DNA from: JAKVCB01 sp963578605 | GTDB lineage: Bacteria > Planctomycetota > Planctomycetia > Pirellulales > Lacipirellulaceae | NCBI GenBank assembly: GCA_963578605.1 | Contig: CAUZEA010000014.1 | Coordinates: forward strand, 12,093-76,092 | Length of the DNA stretch: 64,000 bases | Reading direction: 5' to 3' | The notes under the pieces: generated by a model | Seen by the model: only the letters and a program-made list of their open reading frames with translations | What the model was told of the DNA's origin: nothing | The model's database searches: none | Shown here: positions 7,071 to 16,822 of the stretch, piece after piece | How positions within the stretch are numbered: position 1 is the stretch's first letter | How the letters are laid out: every line of letters begins with the position of its first letter | Translations under genes and position numbers: made by a program

Positions 7071-10001
7071 GTGAATTGCAAAACACGTTCGCCTGGACCT
7101 ATGAACCGAACGCTTCTCTGTGAACACCTCGAACAACGCATCCTGCTTTCGTTAAGTCCGGAACTCGCCCCCTCAGCCGACAGCGAATCCCAGATCTATC
7201 TGGTTCGACTGCAAGAGGCCCCCTCGGCTGACCTGGGCAAAAGTGCTATCGGCTCCGCAGAAACCGGTTCCCCTACAACTGGTACGCCTGGAACCGACTC
7301 CAACTCAGTTCTCCTGTCGCAGGGATCAGGCGACGAGTCACATGCAGAGTTTCTCTCAAAGCTCGAACAGAAATTTATCGAGCCGATTGAAGTTGTGCAC
7401 GAATACATTGCGGCATTCAGCGGTTTTGCTTTACGTCTAACGGAGGAGCAAGCCGCTTTCGTGTCCCAATTCGAAGAAGTTACCTCCCTGGAAGTCGATC
7501 GGTTGCTGCGAGTTGCTACCGACACCAGCCCCGATTTTATCGGTGCTACCAACATTTGGAACGGGACCGGTATCGGTACTCTGCTGTCAACCTCAGGGGA
7601 AGGAATCGTCATCGGTATTATTGATACCGGTATCAATCCGCTAAATCCCTCATTTGCGAAGGTCGGCCCCGTTGACGGCTATGTCCACCAAAACCCCCTC
7701 GGCTCAGGAAACTATCTGGGAACTTGTGCCGGGGGCGATCCGCAAAATTTTGGCTGCAACGACAAACTGATCGGCGCCTATGACTTCACCGGCTCAGGGC
7801 CGTTGGATGATGAGGGGCACGGTTCCCACACGACAGGCATCGCTGCCGGAAACATTGTTTCTGCCGATATTACATTCACGGGAAACACGGTCCTAAGTCA
7901 GAAAATAGCGGGGGTAGCGCCCCATGCAAATATCATTTCCTATGACGCCTGCGTCGGCCAAAACTGCAGCATATCGTCAACGGTAGCGGCAATTGACCAG
8001 GCGATTCTTGATGATGTCGACGTGCTCAACCTCTCGATCGGAATCGATGGTAACGATCCGTGGTCGAATGCAAATTCGGAAGCTTTGTTGACCGCACGAA
8101 ACGCTGGCATCTTTGTCGTCGCAGCCGCCGGTAATGACGGACCGATCCCGGGAACCATCGATAACCCAGGCAATGCCCCGTGGGTTATGAGCGCTGGTGC
8201 AACGAGTCACGGCCGCAACTTCAATCTTACGGTGGATGTCACCGGTCCGGGAAACGTTCCCCCGGAACTTGTTGCCCTGGCCGCCCAACCTGGTACCGGT
8301 CCCGATTTGAATAGGGACCTCGGGCCAGCCGAAATTGTGTTTTCTGGTGACGTAGTGGCAGGTAACGAACTCGGCTGCTCTGCCTACCCAGTCAACGCAT
8401 TCCAGGACAAGCTGGCACTCATTCAGCGGGGAACTTGCTTCTTCTCTGAAAAAGTTGAGCAGGCAACCGACGCGGGCGCCATCGGTGTAATTGTTTTTAA
8501 TCATCTCTCTGGTGGTCTCGTCACCATGGCTGCCCTGGAGGAAACCACTATTCCGTCGGTTTTCCTGGCCAAGGAAGATGGCGAAGCGCTCCGCCAGTAC
8601 GTGCAGACACACCCGGACACCTTGGTTCGAATTAACGAGTTGGCTTCCCGCTCGGTAATAGCCGAACTAGCTGATCTGGTCGCTGAAACCAGTGGCCGCG
8701 GCCCTAACCCACTGGTCGATATCATTTCACCCTCGGTTACCGCACCTGGCGTGAATGTCCTTGCCGCCGCTGGAGTTGACGGAGCGATTACCTGGAACTT
8801 AATGAGCGGGACCTCTATGGCCAGCCCCCAAGTCGCCGGTGCTGCTGCTTTACTCAAGTCGTTACATCCAACCTGGTCGGCAGGCGAGATTCAGTCTGCC
8901 TTGATGACTACCGCTATCAGCGACGGCGTACTCAAAGAAGATGGTGAGTCACCCGCCACTCCCTTCGATCGCGGGTCGGGGCGTATTGACGTGCAGCAGG
9001 CGGCCCTGGCCGGGCTGCTGCTCGACGAAAGTTACACGAACTTCGTATTTGCAGACCCCGATTTTGACGGCGACCCTAGAACACTTAACCTGGCAAGCTT
9101 CGCAACGAGTGATGTCGATTCGACGTTCCAGTGGGAAAGAACCATCTCCAGCTCACAAACCACGACCGTCCATTGGACCGCAACCGTAACCACCGATCCG
9201 GGACTGGCCCTGAGCGTCACACCAACGACCATGCTGCTCCCCGGCGGGGGTTCAACCACTATGACCGTAACCGCCAACATCGGGGGAATCGACCCAGGGG
9301 AATCACTCTTCGGCGAGGTTGTCTTGACTCCTAACCAGGCCGGTATACCGGCAGCCCGTTTTCCGGTAGCCGTCATGGTGGGGCAAAACCCGTCGCCACC
9401 CCCAGCACTCGCCGGAGACTACAATGGCAACGGATCGGTTGGCTCGGAAGACTACACCCTGTGGCAAGATCAGCGTGGTGATTTTGTTACGCCCTTCAGC
9501 GGTCCAGACGGCAACGGCAATGGGATCGTCGACACGGTGGATTACCAGGTGTGGAAAAACAATTTCGGGGCCACGTCAGGCACAGCCAGTGTGCTCGGTC
9601 AAACCCCACTTGCCACGACCTCGCCCATGACCGTAGTGCAAGCCGTCACAAACGTTGCAATCGCTGCTCCGCAGAGCCAGTCGCTGCCTGCCACTGAACT
9701 CCGTTTGCAGCCGAAAACGACCAACCTGGCTTTGGAATCGGACTCGCACGGCTCCCCGTTTGACCGAAAAGATCTGAAAAGCGAAAACCTTCTCCGGTCA
9801 GTTCGAACTGGCCAGGCCTCCTCGATCACCGACCTGCTCCTGGTACGAACCGGGCAGATAACTTCGGATCGTCCAACGGCAGGAGATGCGGTTTCGACAG
9901 ATGATTTCTTCCGCATAGTCGGCACTTCTGCAAAAACGTTGTCAGCGATTAAAGGGCTGGAGGAACTGGACCTGGTTTTGGCACTGTTTGACGGACCGTA
10001 A
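7071..10001 (+). CDS. Secreted subtilisin-family (S8) protease with PA domain and dockerin repeats
   Basis: 976 residues from GTG 7071, which has GGGGAGGT at good spacing. Near the N-terminus is LCEHLEQRILLSLSP, matching the planctomycete LEPR-XLL motif found on large exported proteins. Then a propeptide-like region, the S8 domain with Asp185 (IIDTGIN), His250 (DEGHGSHTTG) and Ser582 (SGTSMASPQVAG), and a protease-associated insert around residues 400-540. A two-loop dockerin follows near residues 783-835 (DYNGNGSVGSEDYTLW and DGNGNGIVDTVDYQVW), then a 140-residue tail without a PEP-CTERM. It probably acts outside the cell on proteins. The dockerin suggests attachment to a cohesin-bearing partner, none of which is in view. 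Confidence 0.95.
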   Translation: MNCKTRSPGPMNRTLLCEHLEQRILLSLSPELAPSADSESQIYLVRLQEAPSADLGKSAIGSAETGSPTTGTPGTDSNSVLLSQGSGDESHAEFLSKLEQKFIEPIEVVHEYIAAFSGFALRLTEEQAAFVSQFEEVTSLEVDRLLRVATDTSPDFIGATNIWNGTGIGTLLSTSGEGIVIGIIDTGINPLNPSFAKVGPVDGYVHQNPLGSGNYLGTCAGGDPQNFGCNDKLIGAYDFTGSGPLDDEGHGSHTTGIAAGNIVSADITFTGNTVLSQKIAGVAPHANIISYDACVGQNCSISSTVAAIDQAILDDVDVLNLSIGIDGNDPWSNANSEALLTARNAGIFVVAAAGNDGPIPGTIDNPGNAPWVMSAGATSHGRNFNLTVDVTGPGNVPPELVALAAQPGTGPDLNRDLGPAEIVFSGDVVAGNELGCSAYPVNAFQDKLALIQRGTCFFSEKVEQATDAGAIGVIVFNHLSGGLVTMAALEETTIPSVFLAKEDGEALRQYVQTHPDTLVRINELASRSVIAELADLVAETSGRGPNPLVDIISPSVTAPGVNVLAAAGVDGAITWNLMSGTSMASPQVAGAAALLKSLHPTWSAGEIQSALMTTAISDGVLKEDGESPATPFDRGSGRIDVQQAALAGLLLDESYTNFVFADPDFDGDPRTLNLASFATSDVDSTFQWERTISSSQTTTVHWTATVTTDPGLALSVTPTTMLLPGGGSTTMTVTANIGGIDPGESLFGEVVLTPNQAGIPAARFPVAVMVGQNPSPPPALAGDYNGNGSVGSEDYTLWQDQRGDFVTPFSGPDGNGNGIVDTVDYQVWKNNFGATSGTASVLGQTPLATTSPMTVVQAVTNVAIAAPQSQSLPATELRLQPKTTNLALESDSHGSPFDRKDLKSENLLRSVRTGQASSITDLLLVRTGQITSDRPTAGDAVSTDDFFRIVGTSAKTLSAIKGLEELDLVLALFDGP

Positions 10002-10163
10002 ACAGAAATGCCCGATTCTGCTCCCCGTTCCCTGGACAGTTGCTGGAAACTTTCAACCGGGGTAGCGGTTCCCACCACGAGTTCAACCGGTTGAGCGTGG
10101 TTCGGCAAAGCAGCCGAAGGAACCGGGCCTTACAAAACAGTTCTCAGGGACATCCGCCCAGAT

Positions 10164-10826
10164 TTAATGTTTTGTGGCGCACCAGGTCCAGTGCCGGTCG
10201 CTGGTGGCTTGAACAGTTTCGGGAGCAAATCCCAACTTGCCTACCAGAGCACGAATCTCGGCAAGACTCAATGCTGCGTATAAAGAGTCCGTGAACATCT
10301 TTTGCTGGTGTAGGTTTTCATCCCCAGCGTAGAGACGTACCAACTCGACCACTTCCCCGTCACTTTGCGGCCTCATTAAGTCGCGAAAGAAAACCAACCC
10401 ACCCGCAAGGGTCACACGTACTGCTTCAGATAATACAACACTCGGGTCAGGAATATGGTGAACAATACTGTTGGACATGACCGTGTGAAACGAACCATCG
10501 TCAAACGGAAGACCTTTCGCATCAACCCGTTCGACTGATATTCGCTGTGTAAACCCTGCCTGCTCGATATTGATCCGAGCCAGGTCGAGCATATGTGTCG
10601 ACAAGTCGACTCCCTTCACTCGACAGTCAGCATGTTGCCGGCACAGTTCAAGGGGAATTTGCGCTGTACCTGTTCCAAGGTCTAGAATCTCGAACCCTGG
10701 GTCACCTGCAACGAGCATGTCGATTACAAACGTTCGATTGACCGCACCATGGTCCATCGCATCGTAATCGCGTGCCTCCTCAAGTGTATCCATCACTTCG
10801 GGTTCGAGAACGCGGCCAAGTGCCAT
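10164..10826 (-). CDS. Class I SAM-dependent methyltransferase
   Basis: 220 residues. The SAM-binding glycine motif LDLGTGTAQIPLEL, the acidic residue after strand 2 (VKGVDLSTHML), and the post-II/III motifs DAKGLPFDDGSFHTV and SNSIVHHIPDPSVVL are those of the Methyltransf_11/25 group. These modify small molecules such as quinones, lipids or pigments. The C-terminal part (VQATSDRHWTW) resembles ubiE-like small-molecule methyltransferases, but the substrate is unknown. Alone on its strand between the subtilase and tRNA-Gln. Confidence 0.88.
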   Translation of the reverse strand: MALGRVLEPEVMDTLEEARDYDAMDHGAVNRTFVIDMLVAGDPGFEILDLGTGTAQIPLELCRQHADCRVKGVDLSTHMLDLARINIEQAGFTQRISVERVDAKGLPFDDGSFHTVMSNSIVHHIPDPSVVLSEAVRVTLAGGLVFFRDLMRPQSDGEVVELVRLYAGDENLHQQKMFTDSLYAALSLAEIRALVGKLGFAPETVQATSDRHWTWCATKH

Positions 10827-11186
10827 GGCAAGAAAACCAAAGGAAAGCGATTGGTAGGTGGTGGTTGGCGCGCGGCATTCAAAGTCTGGGTGGACGGTCT
10901 CTCACCGCTGCCTGCAGGTAGAGTCAAACACCCTCAACCGACCGCGTCAAGGGTTTCGCCACACACCACTCCCCGCGCAGAAAATAACCGCACCACTTTA
11001 TTGTTTATTGAGGACTCCGCCAGCGAAATCTGCCAACCGATCGTTAAAGCGTGTTTTCAAAAAAATGCAACCTGGTTCAATAGCCGCCCCAAGCCTCCAC
11101 TCTGAACAATCGCCATAAAACGTGTAAAGCCCTTTGGGAAATCGACTAACTGGTGCCCGGGCTTCCGCCTGGAGCTTTGCTCAGGT
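10827..11186. other. Intergenic, no gene seen
   Basis: 360 bp upstream of the methyltransferase. No family-like open frame on either strand. It should contain the methyltransferase promoter, which I could not identify. Confidence 0.5.
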
Positions 11187-11224
11187 ACAATCCGGGGCCG
11201 ACATGTGTATCCGACCCGGATTGT
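11187..11224. other. Perfect 10-bp inverted repeat upstream of tRNA-Gln
   Basis: Arms 11187-11196 (ACAATCCGGG) and 11215-11224 pair perfectly around an 18-nt loop. It ends 74 bp before the tRNA. No U-tract on either strand, so a classical terminator is unlikely; a protein-binding palindrome or an RNA hairpin is possible. Confidence 0.6.
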
Positions 11225-11298
11225 GTAGAGTACTGGCTCTTGGCAAACCGTTATCGCCAACACCGGAGAGTCTTTCATCGGGGTCGCAAGATTTCCAT

Positions 11299-11369
11299 TG
11301 GGGTATAGTGTAACGGTAGCACGACTGACTCTGAATCAGTTAGTCTAGGTTCAAATCCTAGTACCCCAG
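11299..11369 (+). tRNA. tRNA-Gln (CTG anticodon)
   Basis: Acceptor arms TGGGGTA (11299-11305) and TACCCCA (11362-11368) pair over seven bases, with discriminator G at 11369. The anticodon stem CTGA/TCAG encloses loop CTCTGAA, giving anticodon CTG and reading CAG. The T-loop TTCAAAT is normal. CCA is not encoded. Confidence 0.96.
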
Positions 11370-11587
11370 CTCACCCACGTTGTTTTGGGTGGCACTGCAC
11401 TGTTATGGGCCGGTTCGACGTTCATCGAATACCAGGCCGCTTGCGTCTCTTTTGATCTTTCGTCGTGCGACGGCCGCAAGAGCCCATGCTTGGCTGGCTC
11501 AATCAAGATTGTGAAATAACCAACTCGATAACCTGGCTCTTCCACATCAAAAGCAGCCCTGCTTCCGTTGGACCACCAATCCGGGAT

Positions 11588-13024
11588 TTACGACAGGATC
11601 TGCTGAACGACGTTCCCGTGGACATCGGTCAACCGGAAATCTCGGCCACGATACCGGTAAGTGAGGCGTTTGTGATCGATACCCATCAGCGACAACATCG
11701 TTGCGTGCAAGTCATGTACATGAAACACGTTTTCGACTGCCAGATAACCAAGATCGTCTGTGGCACCGTAGCGAATTCCCGGCTTGACCCCACCGCCACA
11801 CAAAAACATAGAAAAACCTCGAATGTGATGGTCCCGGCCGTCACCCTGGGCCATTGGGGTGCGCCCAAATTCACCCGTAAATACAATCAGAGTCTCGTCC
11901 AACATGCCACGTTGTTTTAAGTCTTTTATCAAGGCGGCTGTTCCCTGATCTACAAGACCGGCCGTCGCCTGAGCCCCCTTCTTGACACCACCATGGTGAT
12001 CCCAACCCCGATGATAAAGCTGAATAAACCGCACACCCCGCTCGGCCAATCGTCGCGCGAGCAAACAATTGGCGGCATAGGTGCCATCGGCTCCTTTGGT
12101 TCCATACATATTGAGCGTGTCCTGGGTCTCACCCGAAAAGTCCATCAGTTCAGGAACACTTGTCTGCATTTGAAAAGCCAACTCATATTGGGCAATCCGC
12201 GTTGAAATTTCAGGATCATCAATCGTCTCGTCATAAATTTTGTTCAGTTGGTTAACCGCATCGATGACCCTGCGCTGCCGATCACGAGTCACCCCTGGTG
12301 GATCCGTCAGGTACAACACAGGGTCGCCGGCCGAACGGAACTGAACCCCCTGAAATCGGCTTGGCAGAAAGCCGCTGTGCCACTGCCGGGCTGCAATCGG
12401 CTGGCCCTGGCCTCCTCCCACGGACGTCAACACCACAAACCCCGGCAGGTTCTCTGCCTCATTGCCTAACCCGTAAGTGAGCCAGGCTCCCATCGCCGGA
12501 CGCCCAGAAATTTGTGTCCCGGTGTTCATGAAAGTGTGAGCCGGGTCATGATTGATCTGCTCGGTCTGGGCTGAATTAACGATACACAGTTCATCGGCCA
12601 CACTCGCAACATGAGGGAATATCGAAGAAATTCTCAGTCCCGACTTTCCGCCTCGTAAGAACAAATGTTGCGGGGCCAGACACGAGAGCTTTTCTCCTTG
12701 CAGTTGAGCGATTGGCTGACCTTGCGTGATTGACTGCGGCATCGGTTGACCATCCATCGCCACCAGCTTCGGCTTCTCATCGAACGTTTCCAGATGGGAC
12801 ATGCCCCCTGCCTGGCAGAGAAAAATCACCCGTTTTGCTTTTGCCGGGAAATGCATTGGATCGACGACCGCCTGTTGCTTGAAACCTGATATTTTGGCAC
12901 CCAAGGGGCGAGGATTCAGCAAAGAAGCCAGTGCCGCTGACCCAATACCGGTAGTCAGTTTGCCGAGCAGCACTCGGCGCGTATCACGAAGGGCAATGTC
13001 GTGGAAAACAGTCTCGTTCATCAT
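11588..13024 (-). CDS. DUF1501 protein with Tat-like signal
   Basis: 478 residues from ATG 13024 (another ATG at 13021 and a GTG at 13030 are alternatives). The N-terminus RDTRRVLLGKLTTGIGSAALASLL is a twin-arginine-type leader, suggesting export folded. The body shows the DUF1501 pattern, an alkaline-phosphatase/sulfatase-like fold: FLCQAGGMSHLETFDEKP, HDPAHTFMNTG, RFIQLYHRGWDHHGG, and FTGEFGRTPM. It starts 15 bp after the stop of the PSCyt1/DUF1553 gene, the usual planctomycete pairing, so the two are one operon. The biochemical role of this abundant family is not established. Confidence 0.95.
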   Translation of the reverse strand: MMNETVFHDIALRDTRRVLLGKLTTGIGSAALASLLNPRPLGAKISGFKQQAVVDPMHFPAKAKRVIFLCQAGGMSHLETFDEKPKLVAMDGQPMPQSITQGQPIAQLQGEKLSCLAPQHLFLRGGKSGLRISSIFPHVASVADELCIVNSAQTEQINHDPAHTFMNTGTQISGRPAMGAWLTYGLGNEAENLPGFVVLTSVGGGQGQPIAARQWHSGFLPSRFQGVQFRSAGDPVLYLTDPPGVTRDRQRRVIDAVNQLNKIYDETIDDPEISTRIAQYELAFQMQTSVPELMDFSGETQDTLNMYGTKGADGTYAANCLLARRLAERGVRFIQLYHRGWDHHGGVKKGAQATAGLVDQGTAALIKDLKQRGMLDETLIVFTGEFGRTPMAQGDGRDHHIRGFSMFLCGGGVKPGIRYGATDDLGYLAVENVFHVHDLHATMLSLMGIDHKRLTYRYRGRDFRLTDVHGNVVQQILS

Positions 13025-13039
13025 GACCACAGCAATCTA

Positions 13040-16000
13040 TCAATTTCGGGTGATTGTTTCGTGCAGGTTGAGCAGTGTGCGCGCGACGGCTGTCCAGGCG
13101 GCATACTGGATCACAGTTGCCTCCTCAACACCAGGTGCACTCCCAACGGTTTGGATCTGGCTAGCGGCGGCTGGATCGGCACTGTATTGATCATAAAATT
13201 CGCTCAACAGGCTATTGAGCACGGCAAGCTCTGCTTGTTTTGGTTCACGTTGCAGGGCCTCACGGAAGGCAAATCGAAACCTCGCTTCCACCGGACCTGG
13301 CTGATCCAGAATACGTTGGGCAAAAACCCGCGCTGCCTCGACATAGGTTGGATCATTTAACAAGACGAGTGCTGCTAACGGGGTGTTAGAGCGAGGTCGC
13401 TCGACAGTACATTCCTCCCGCGTTGGAGCATCAAAGGCAAGCAACGCTGGGTGCAGAAATGTGCGACACCAGAATGTGTAGAGACCGCGACGATACTGAT
13501 CGCCCTCCTGGTCGTGCTCCCACTTCCGTTTTGGAAATTGCAGGTTTTCCCAGTAACCGGCTGGCTGATACGGCTTGACACTTTCGCCACCAAGCGTGCG
13601 AACCAACAGCCCACTGATCGTCAAGGCATTGTCGCGTACCATCTCGGCGTCAAGACGAAATCGATTTTGGCGTGCCAGGAGTTCATTCTCGGGATCGCGT
13701 GACAAGAGGGTGGGTGACACCAACGATGATTGCCGGTAAGTAGCCGACGTGACCAGCAGGCGGATCAAATACTTCGTGTCCCAACCTTTGTCGACGAACT
13801 CGGTTGCCAACCAATCGAGAAGTTCCGGGTGCGACGGTGGGCGTCCTTGAGTGCCAAAGTCGTCCAACGTGCGTACCAACCCAGCCCCAAACACCAGTTT
13901 CCAGAGGCGGTTGACGTAGACCCGAGCCGTGAGCGGGTGGTCTGTCGAGGTGACCCAGCGGGCCAAGTCGAGACGGGTCAACCGGTCGGACTCGCCAGCA
14001 AATTCGCCGAAAACTCCAGGAATGGCGGGCGTGACCACTTCCCCCGAATCGTCCATCCAATTGCCTCGGGGAAGAATGCGAACCATGCGTGGTTTTTCAG
14101 AGACCGTCACCAACGTTGCCCCAGGAGCCCCCCGTTCGCCACGCTTCGCAAGTAACTCCTCAAGTTGATTGCGGGGGCTCACTAACAGGGGAGTCGTCTG
14201 GCGGAAAAATTCAGAGATCACTTTTTTTTGCGGAGCAGAACGCTCAGCTTCGGGAATCTGTGCGATGCGGTAGACTGGGGCCATTACCAGCGATTCATCG
14301 ATGTGCAACGGCAACGGCGCACCTGTAGCCCACAATCGCATCCGCCCCGGAATGGCCTTGTTTCCGCCTGCGGAAACCGAAACCGTTAGCAACAACCCCT
14401 CCGAGTCAGCAGCCTCAATCGGTTCTTGGAGTTCGAGAATCAAGCGCTGGGTTTCTGCAGTTTGCGGTGGGACCCCCCAGGCAGTGTCGTCCTTGCCATC
14501 GATCACCAAGTCGGCGGACCTGTCTTGCTGCTGAACGGTCGCCTCGGCGCGAACGAGCGGAACATTCTCGCCATCCACCGAAAGTGTGATTTCCTTGATC
14601 AACACGCTGCCATCAGGTCTCCGCCCGGGCCCCTGCAGGGGTGCCAACCGATCCGTCAACAATTCCAAATAAATGGCGGTAATCCGGGGTCGTGTTACTC
14701 GAGCCACGACTTGGGTTGTCTCGCTGTTGGGGTTGGTCGAATACTCACGTTCGAGGATCCCGTCGGCATCACAGTGATACGACTCAGCTTTCACGTATTC
14801 TCCTTGAGACCGGTATAGCCCACCATGCTGACTGGAAGTAGTGTTCGGATCCAGGACCGCCCACTCTACTGCAGGAGGCTTCAGTACAGATTCCCAGACC
14901 CGTTGGGCTGCCGCGAGTTCGGGCGTCTCAAGATCTAACTGTGCTTTGTACTCTGCAATTTGATCCTCCAGCAAATCATCCTGTCCGTCGTGGCGGATTC
15001 GCGGAAGCGTTACAACGACCTGCCTCCCCACAGCAACTTCGGCGACATCGCTAAAGAATGCAGCCAGCGAATAAAAGTCCCTCGTTGTAAAGGGATCAAA
15101 TTTGTGATCATGGCATTGAGCACAACCAAGAGTCATACCCAAGAATATTACCGAAAAATTCCGTACACGATCCGCCTGATAGATGGCTCGATATTCTTTT
15201 GGCTGCGCACCTCCTTCTTCGGTGGTCATATTAAGCCGATTAAAACCGGAGGCAATCAACTGCCCACTCGTTGCCCCCGGCAACAAATCTCCAGCCACTT
15301 GTGCCCGCACAAATTGATCATACGGCAGATTGTCATTGAAGGCCTTGATCACCCAATCACGAAAAGGAGAGTGCGGACGGAAATTGTCACTATGAATTCC
15401 CATCGTATCGGCATAACGCACTACATCAAGCCAATACATGGCCATCCGTTCGCCAAAGTGCGGAGACTCGAGCAAGTGGTCCACATAATCTTCATAGGCA
15501 GTTGGGGCACCGTTGGCAACAAAGGCTTCGACATCCTCTGCCGAGGGTGGCAAGCCGATCAAGTCGAATGAGAGACGCCGAGCGAGAGTTCTGCGGTCGA
15601 TCTCCGGCGAAGGGTCCAGTTCCGCGTCTTTGAGTCGTGCGTAGACGAAGCGGTCAACCGGGTTTCGGCACCAATTGCCATCGGGGATCTGAGGAACTTT
15701 TTCTCGCCGAGGAACTTCCAGAGACCAGTGGCGCTCGTATTTTGCACCCTGATCAATCCAACGTCGCAAGAGTTCGATTTCGGCAGCAGAAAGCGCCGGT
15801 TGCTGACTGTCGGCCGGCGGCATGACCTGTTCAGGATCCGCTGAACTAACCCGCCTGATCAAAGCGCTCGCCTCACTATCTCCAGGTTGAATGACTTTGG
15901 CGACAGCCACGTCGCGTACGTCAAGACGAAGATCTGCCTGTCGGGCATTTCCATCAGGCCCATGGCACTTGAAACAACGATTCGAGAGAATCGGTTGCAC

Positions 16001-16120
16001 GTGAACCGAGAAGTCAATTGGATCGGCTGCCGCCACCACCAGAAAAGGAATTACCGTACCGCACGGAACCAGTACCCGTAAGATCCAAGATTGGGTTCGT
16101 CGATTCCCAGCAGCAGTCAT
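13040..16120 (-). CDS. PSCyt1 / DUF1549 / DUF1553 exported protein
   Basis: 1026 residues with AAGGGGA before ATG 16120. A signal peptide (LVPCGTVIPFLVVAAADP) precedes a planctomycete-type cytochrome c domain with heme site CFKCHG, then LRLDVRD and VMPPADSQQP. DUF1549 follows (NPVDRFVYARLKDAELDPSP, LSFDLIGLPPS), containing a second CxxCH (CAQCHDHKFDPF). After a mid-region possibly with a carbohydrate-binding fold comes DUF1553 (DHPLTARVYVNRLWKLVFG, DFGTQGRPPSHPELLDWLA, LVTSATYRQSS). Together with the DUF1501 partner it forms a periplasmic two-gene module proposed for polysaccharide or redox work, but unproven. Confidence 0.95.
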   Translation of the reverse strand: MTAAGNRRTQSWILRVLVPCGTVIPFLVVAAADPIDFSVHVQPILSNRCFKCHGPDGNARQADLRLDVRDVAVAKVIQPGDSEASALIRRVSSADPEQVMPPADSQQPALSAAEIELLRRWIDQGAKYERHWSLEVPRREKVPQIPDGNWCRNPVDRFVYARLKDAELDPSPEIDRRTLARRLSFDLIGLPPSAEDVEAFVANGAPTAYEDYVDHLLESPHFGERMAMYWLDVVRYADTMGIHSDNFRPHSPFRDWVIKAFNDNLPYDQFVRAQVAGDLLPGATSGQLIASGFNRLNMTTEEGGAQPKEYRAIYQADRVRNFSVIFLGMTLGCAQCHDHKFDPFTTRDFYSLAAFFSDVAEVAVGRQVVVTLPRIRHDGQDDLLEDQIAEYKAQLDLETPELAAAQRVWESVLKPPAVEWAVLDPNTTSSQHGGLYRSQGEYVKAESYHCDADGILEREYSTNPNSETTQVVARVTRPRITAIYLELLTDRLAPLQGPGRRPDGSVLIKEITLSVDGENVPLVRAEATVQQQDRSADLVIDGKDDTAWGVPPQTAETQRLILELQEPIEAADSEGLLLTVSVSAGGNKAIPGRMRLWATGAPLPLHIDESLVMAPVYRIAQIPEAERSAPQKKVISEFFRQTTPLLVSPRNQLEELLAKRGERGAPGATLVTVSEKPRMVRILPRGNWMDDSGEVVTPAIPGVFGEFAGESDRLTRLDLARWVTSTDHPLTARVYVNRLWKLVFGAGLVRTLDDFGTQGRPPSHPELLDWLATEFVDKGWDTKYLIRLLVTSATYRQSSLVSPTLLSRDPENELLARQNRFRLDAEMVRDNALTISGLLVRTLGGESVKPYQPAGYWENLQFPKRKWEHDQEGDQYRRGLYTFWCRTFLHPALLAFDAPTREECTVERPRSNTPLAALVLLNDPTYVEAARVFAQRILDQPGPVEARFRFAFREALQREPKQAELAVLNSLLSEFYDQYSADPAAASQIQTVGSAPGVEEATVIQYAAWTAVARTLLNLHETITRN

Positions 16121-16297
16121 AAAATCCCCTTAGCGATACCATCCCCTTGCAGTTTAACCATCCTTCTCTCTTTTTGCAATTTGAGGGTGCTCGGCGGTTC
16201 CCCGCCGGGACAAGACCGCCGTCTCGGCATTTGCCCGTTTGCAATCCGCGGCAATGACTTTTCGGTGACCGGGTAGAGGGACCTCTCGAGAACCACC

Positions 16298-16822
16298 CTA
16301 ATGGATATTAAGGTCGACCATTAAATCAGCGGCGATTTGTTCCAACTCCGCGCGTAGTTTTGCACCCGCTGCGGCAGACGGCAACTGCAATTTGACGGTG
16401 GCCCTGAACAATTTTTGGCCAGAGTTGGCTGCCGAGATTTGTTCTGTGCTGAGGTCTTCCACGTTAACTCCATGCGTTGCCAACACGTGACTAATCTCAC
16501 TGACGATCCCGGGTCGGTCTTGTCCCACGAGTTCAAGGTAAATCAACCCCTGGTGCGCTTCGGAGGCTTCCTCAGGTGTGGCCTCAGAGTGCACGATCAG
16601 CTGCAAACCTTGTGATTCGAGCGCCCGGAGTGCATCGGTGAGCAGCGCGGCATTTTCCGGTTCAACTTCCACGCACAGAATCCCTGCGAACTGTCCTGCC
16701 AGATGTGCCATGCGACTCTCGAGCCAGTTCCCGCCATTGCGTTTGACAACGTCGGCCAGCGATTCGACCAGACCGGCCCGGTCTTCACCAAGTATTGTCA
16801 TAACCAGCGACACCTTACTCAT
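16298..16822 (-). CDS. Double ACT-domain protein, GcvR-like
   Basis: 174 residues made of two ACT domains: one starting at LVMTILGEDRAGLVESLADVV, the other at LELVGQDRPGIVSEISHVLA. This architecture matches GcvR, the regulator of the glycine cleavage system, and other amino-acid-sensing ACT repeats. No DNA-binding domain is visible. Its ATG overlaps the stop of the upstream iron alcohol dehydrogenase gene by one base (TGATG), so the two are translationally coupled. Pairing with an alcohol dehydrogenase rather than a glycine cleavage gene is unusual. A GC hairpin (around 16190-16205) lies between it and the next operon. Confidence 0.85.
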   Translation of the reverse strand: MSKVSLVMTILGEDRAGLVESLADVVKRNGGNWLESRMAHLAGQFAGILCVEVEPENAALLTDALRALESQGLQLIVHSEATPEEASEAHQGLIYLELVGQDRPGIVSEISHVLATHGVNVEDLSTEQISAANSGQKLFRATVKLQLPSAAAGAKLRAELEQIAADLMVDLNIH

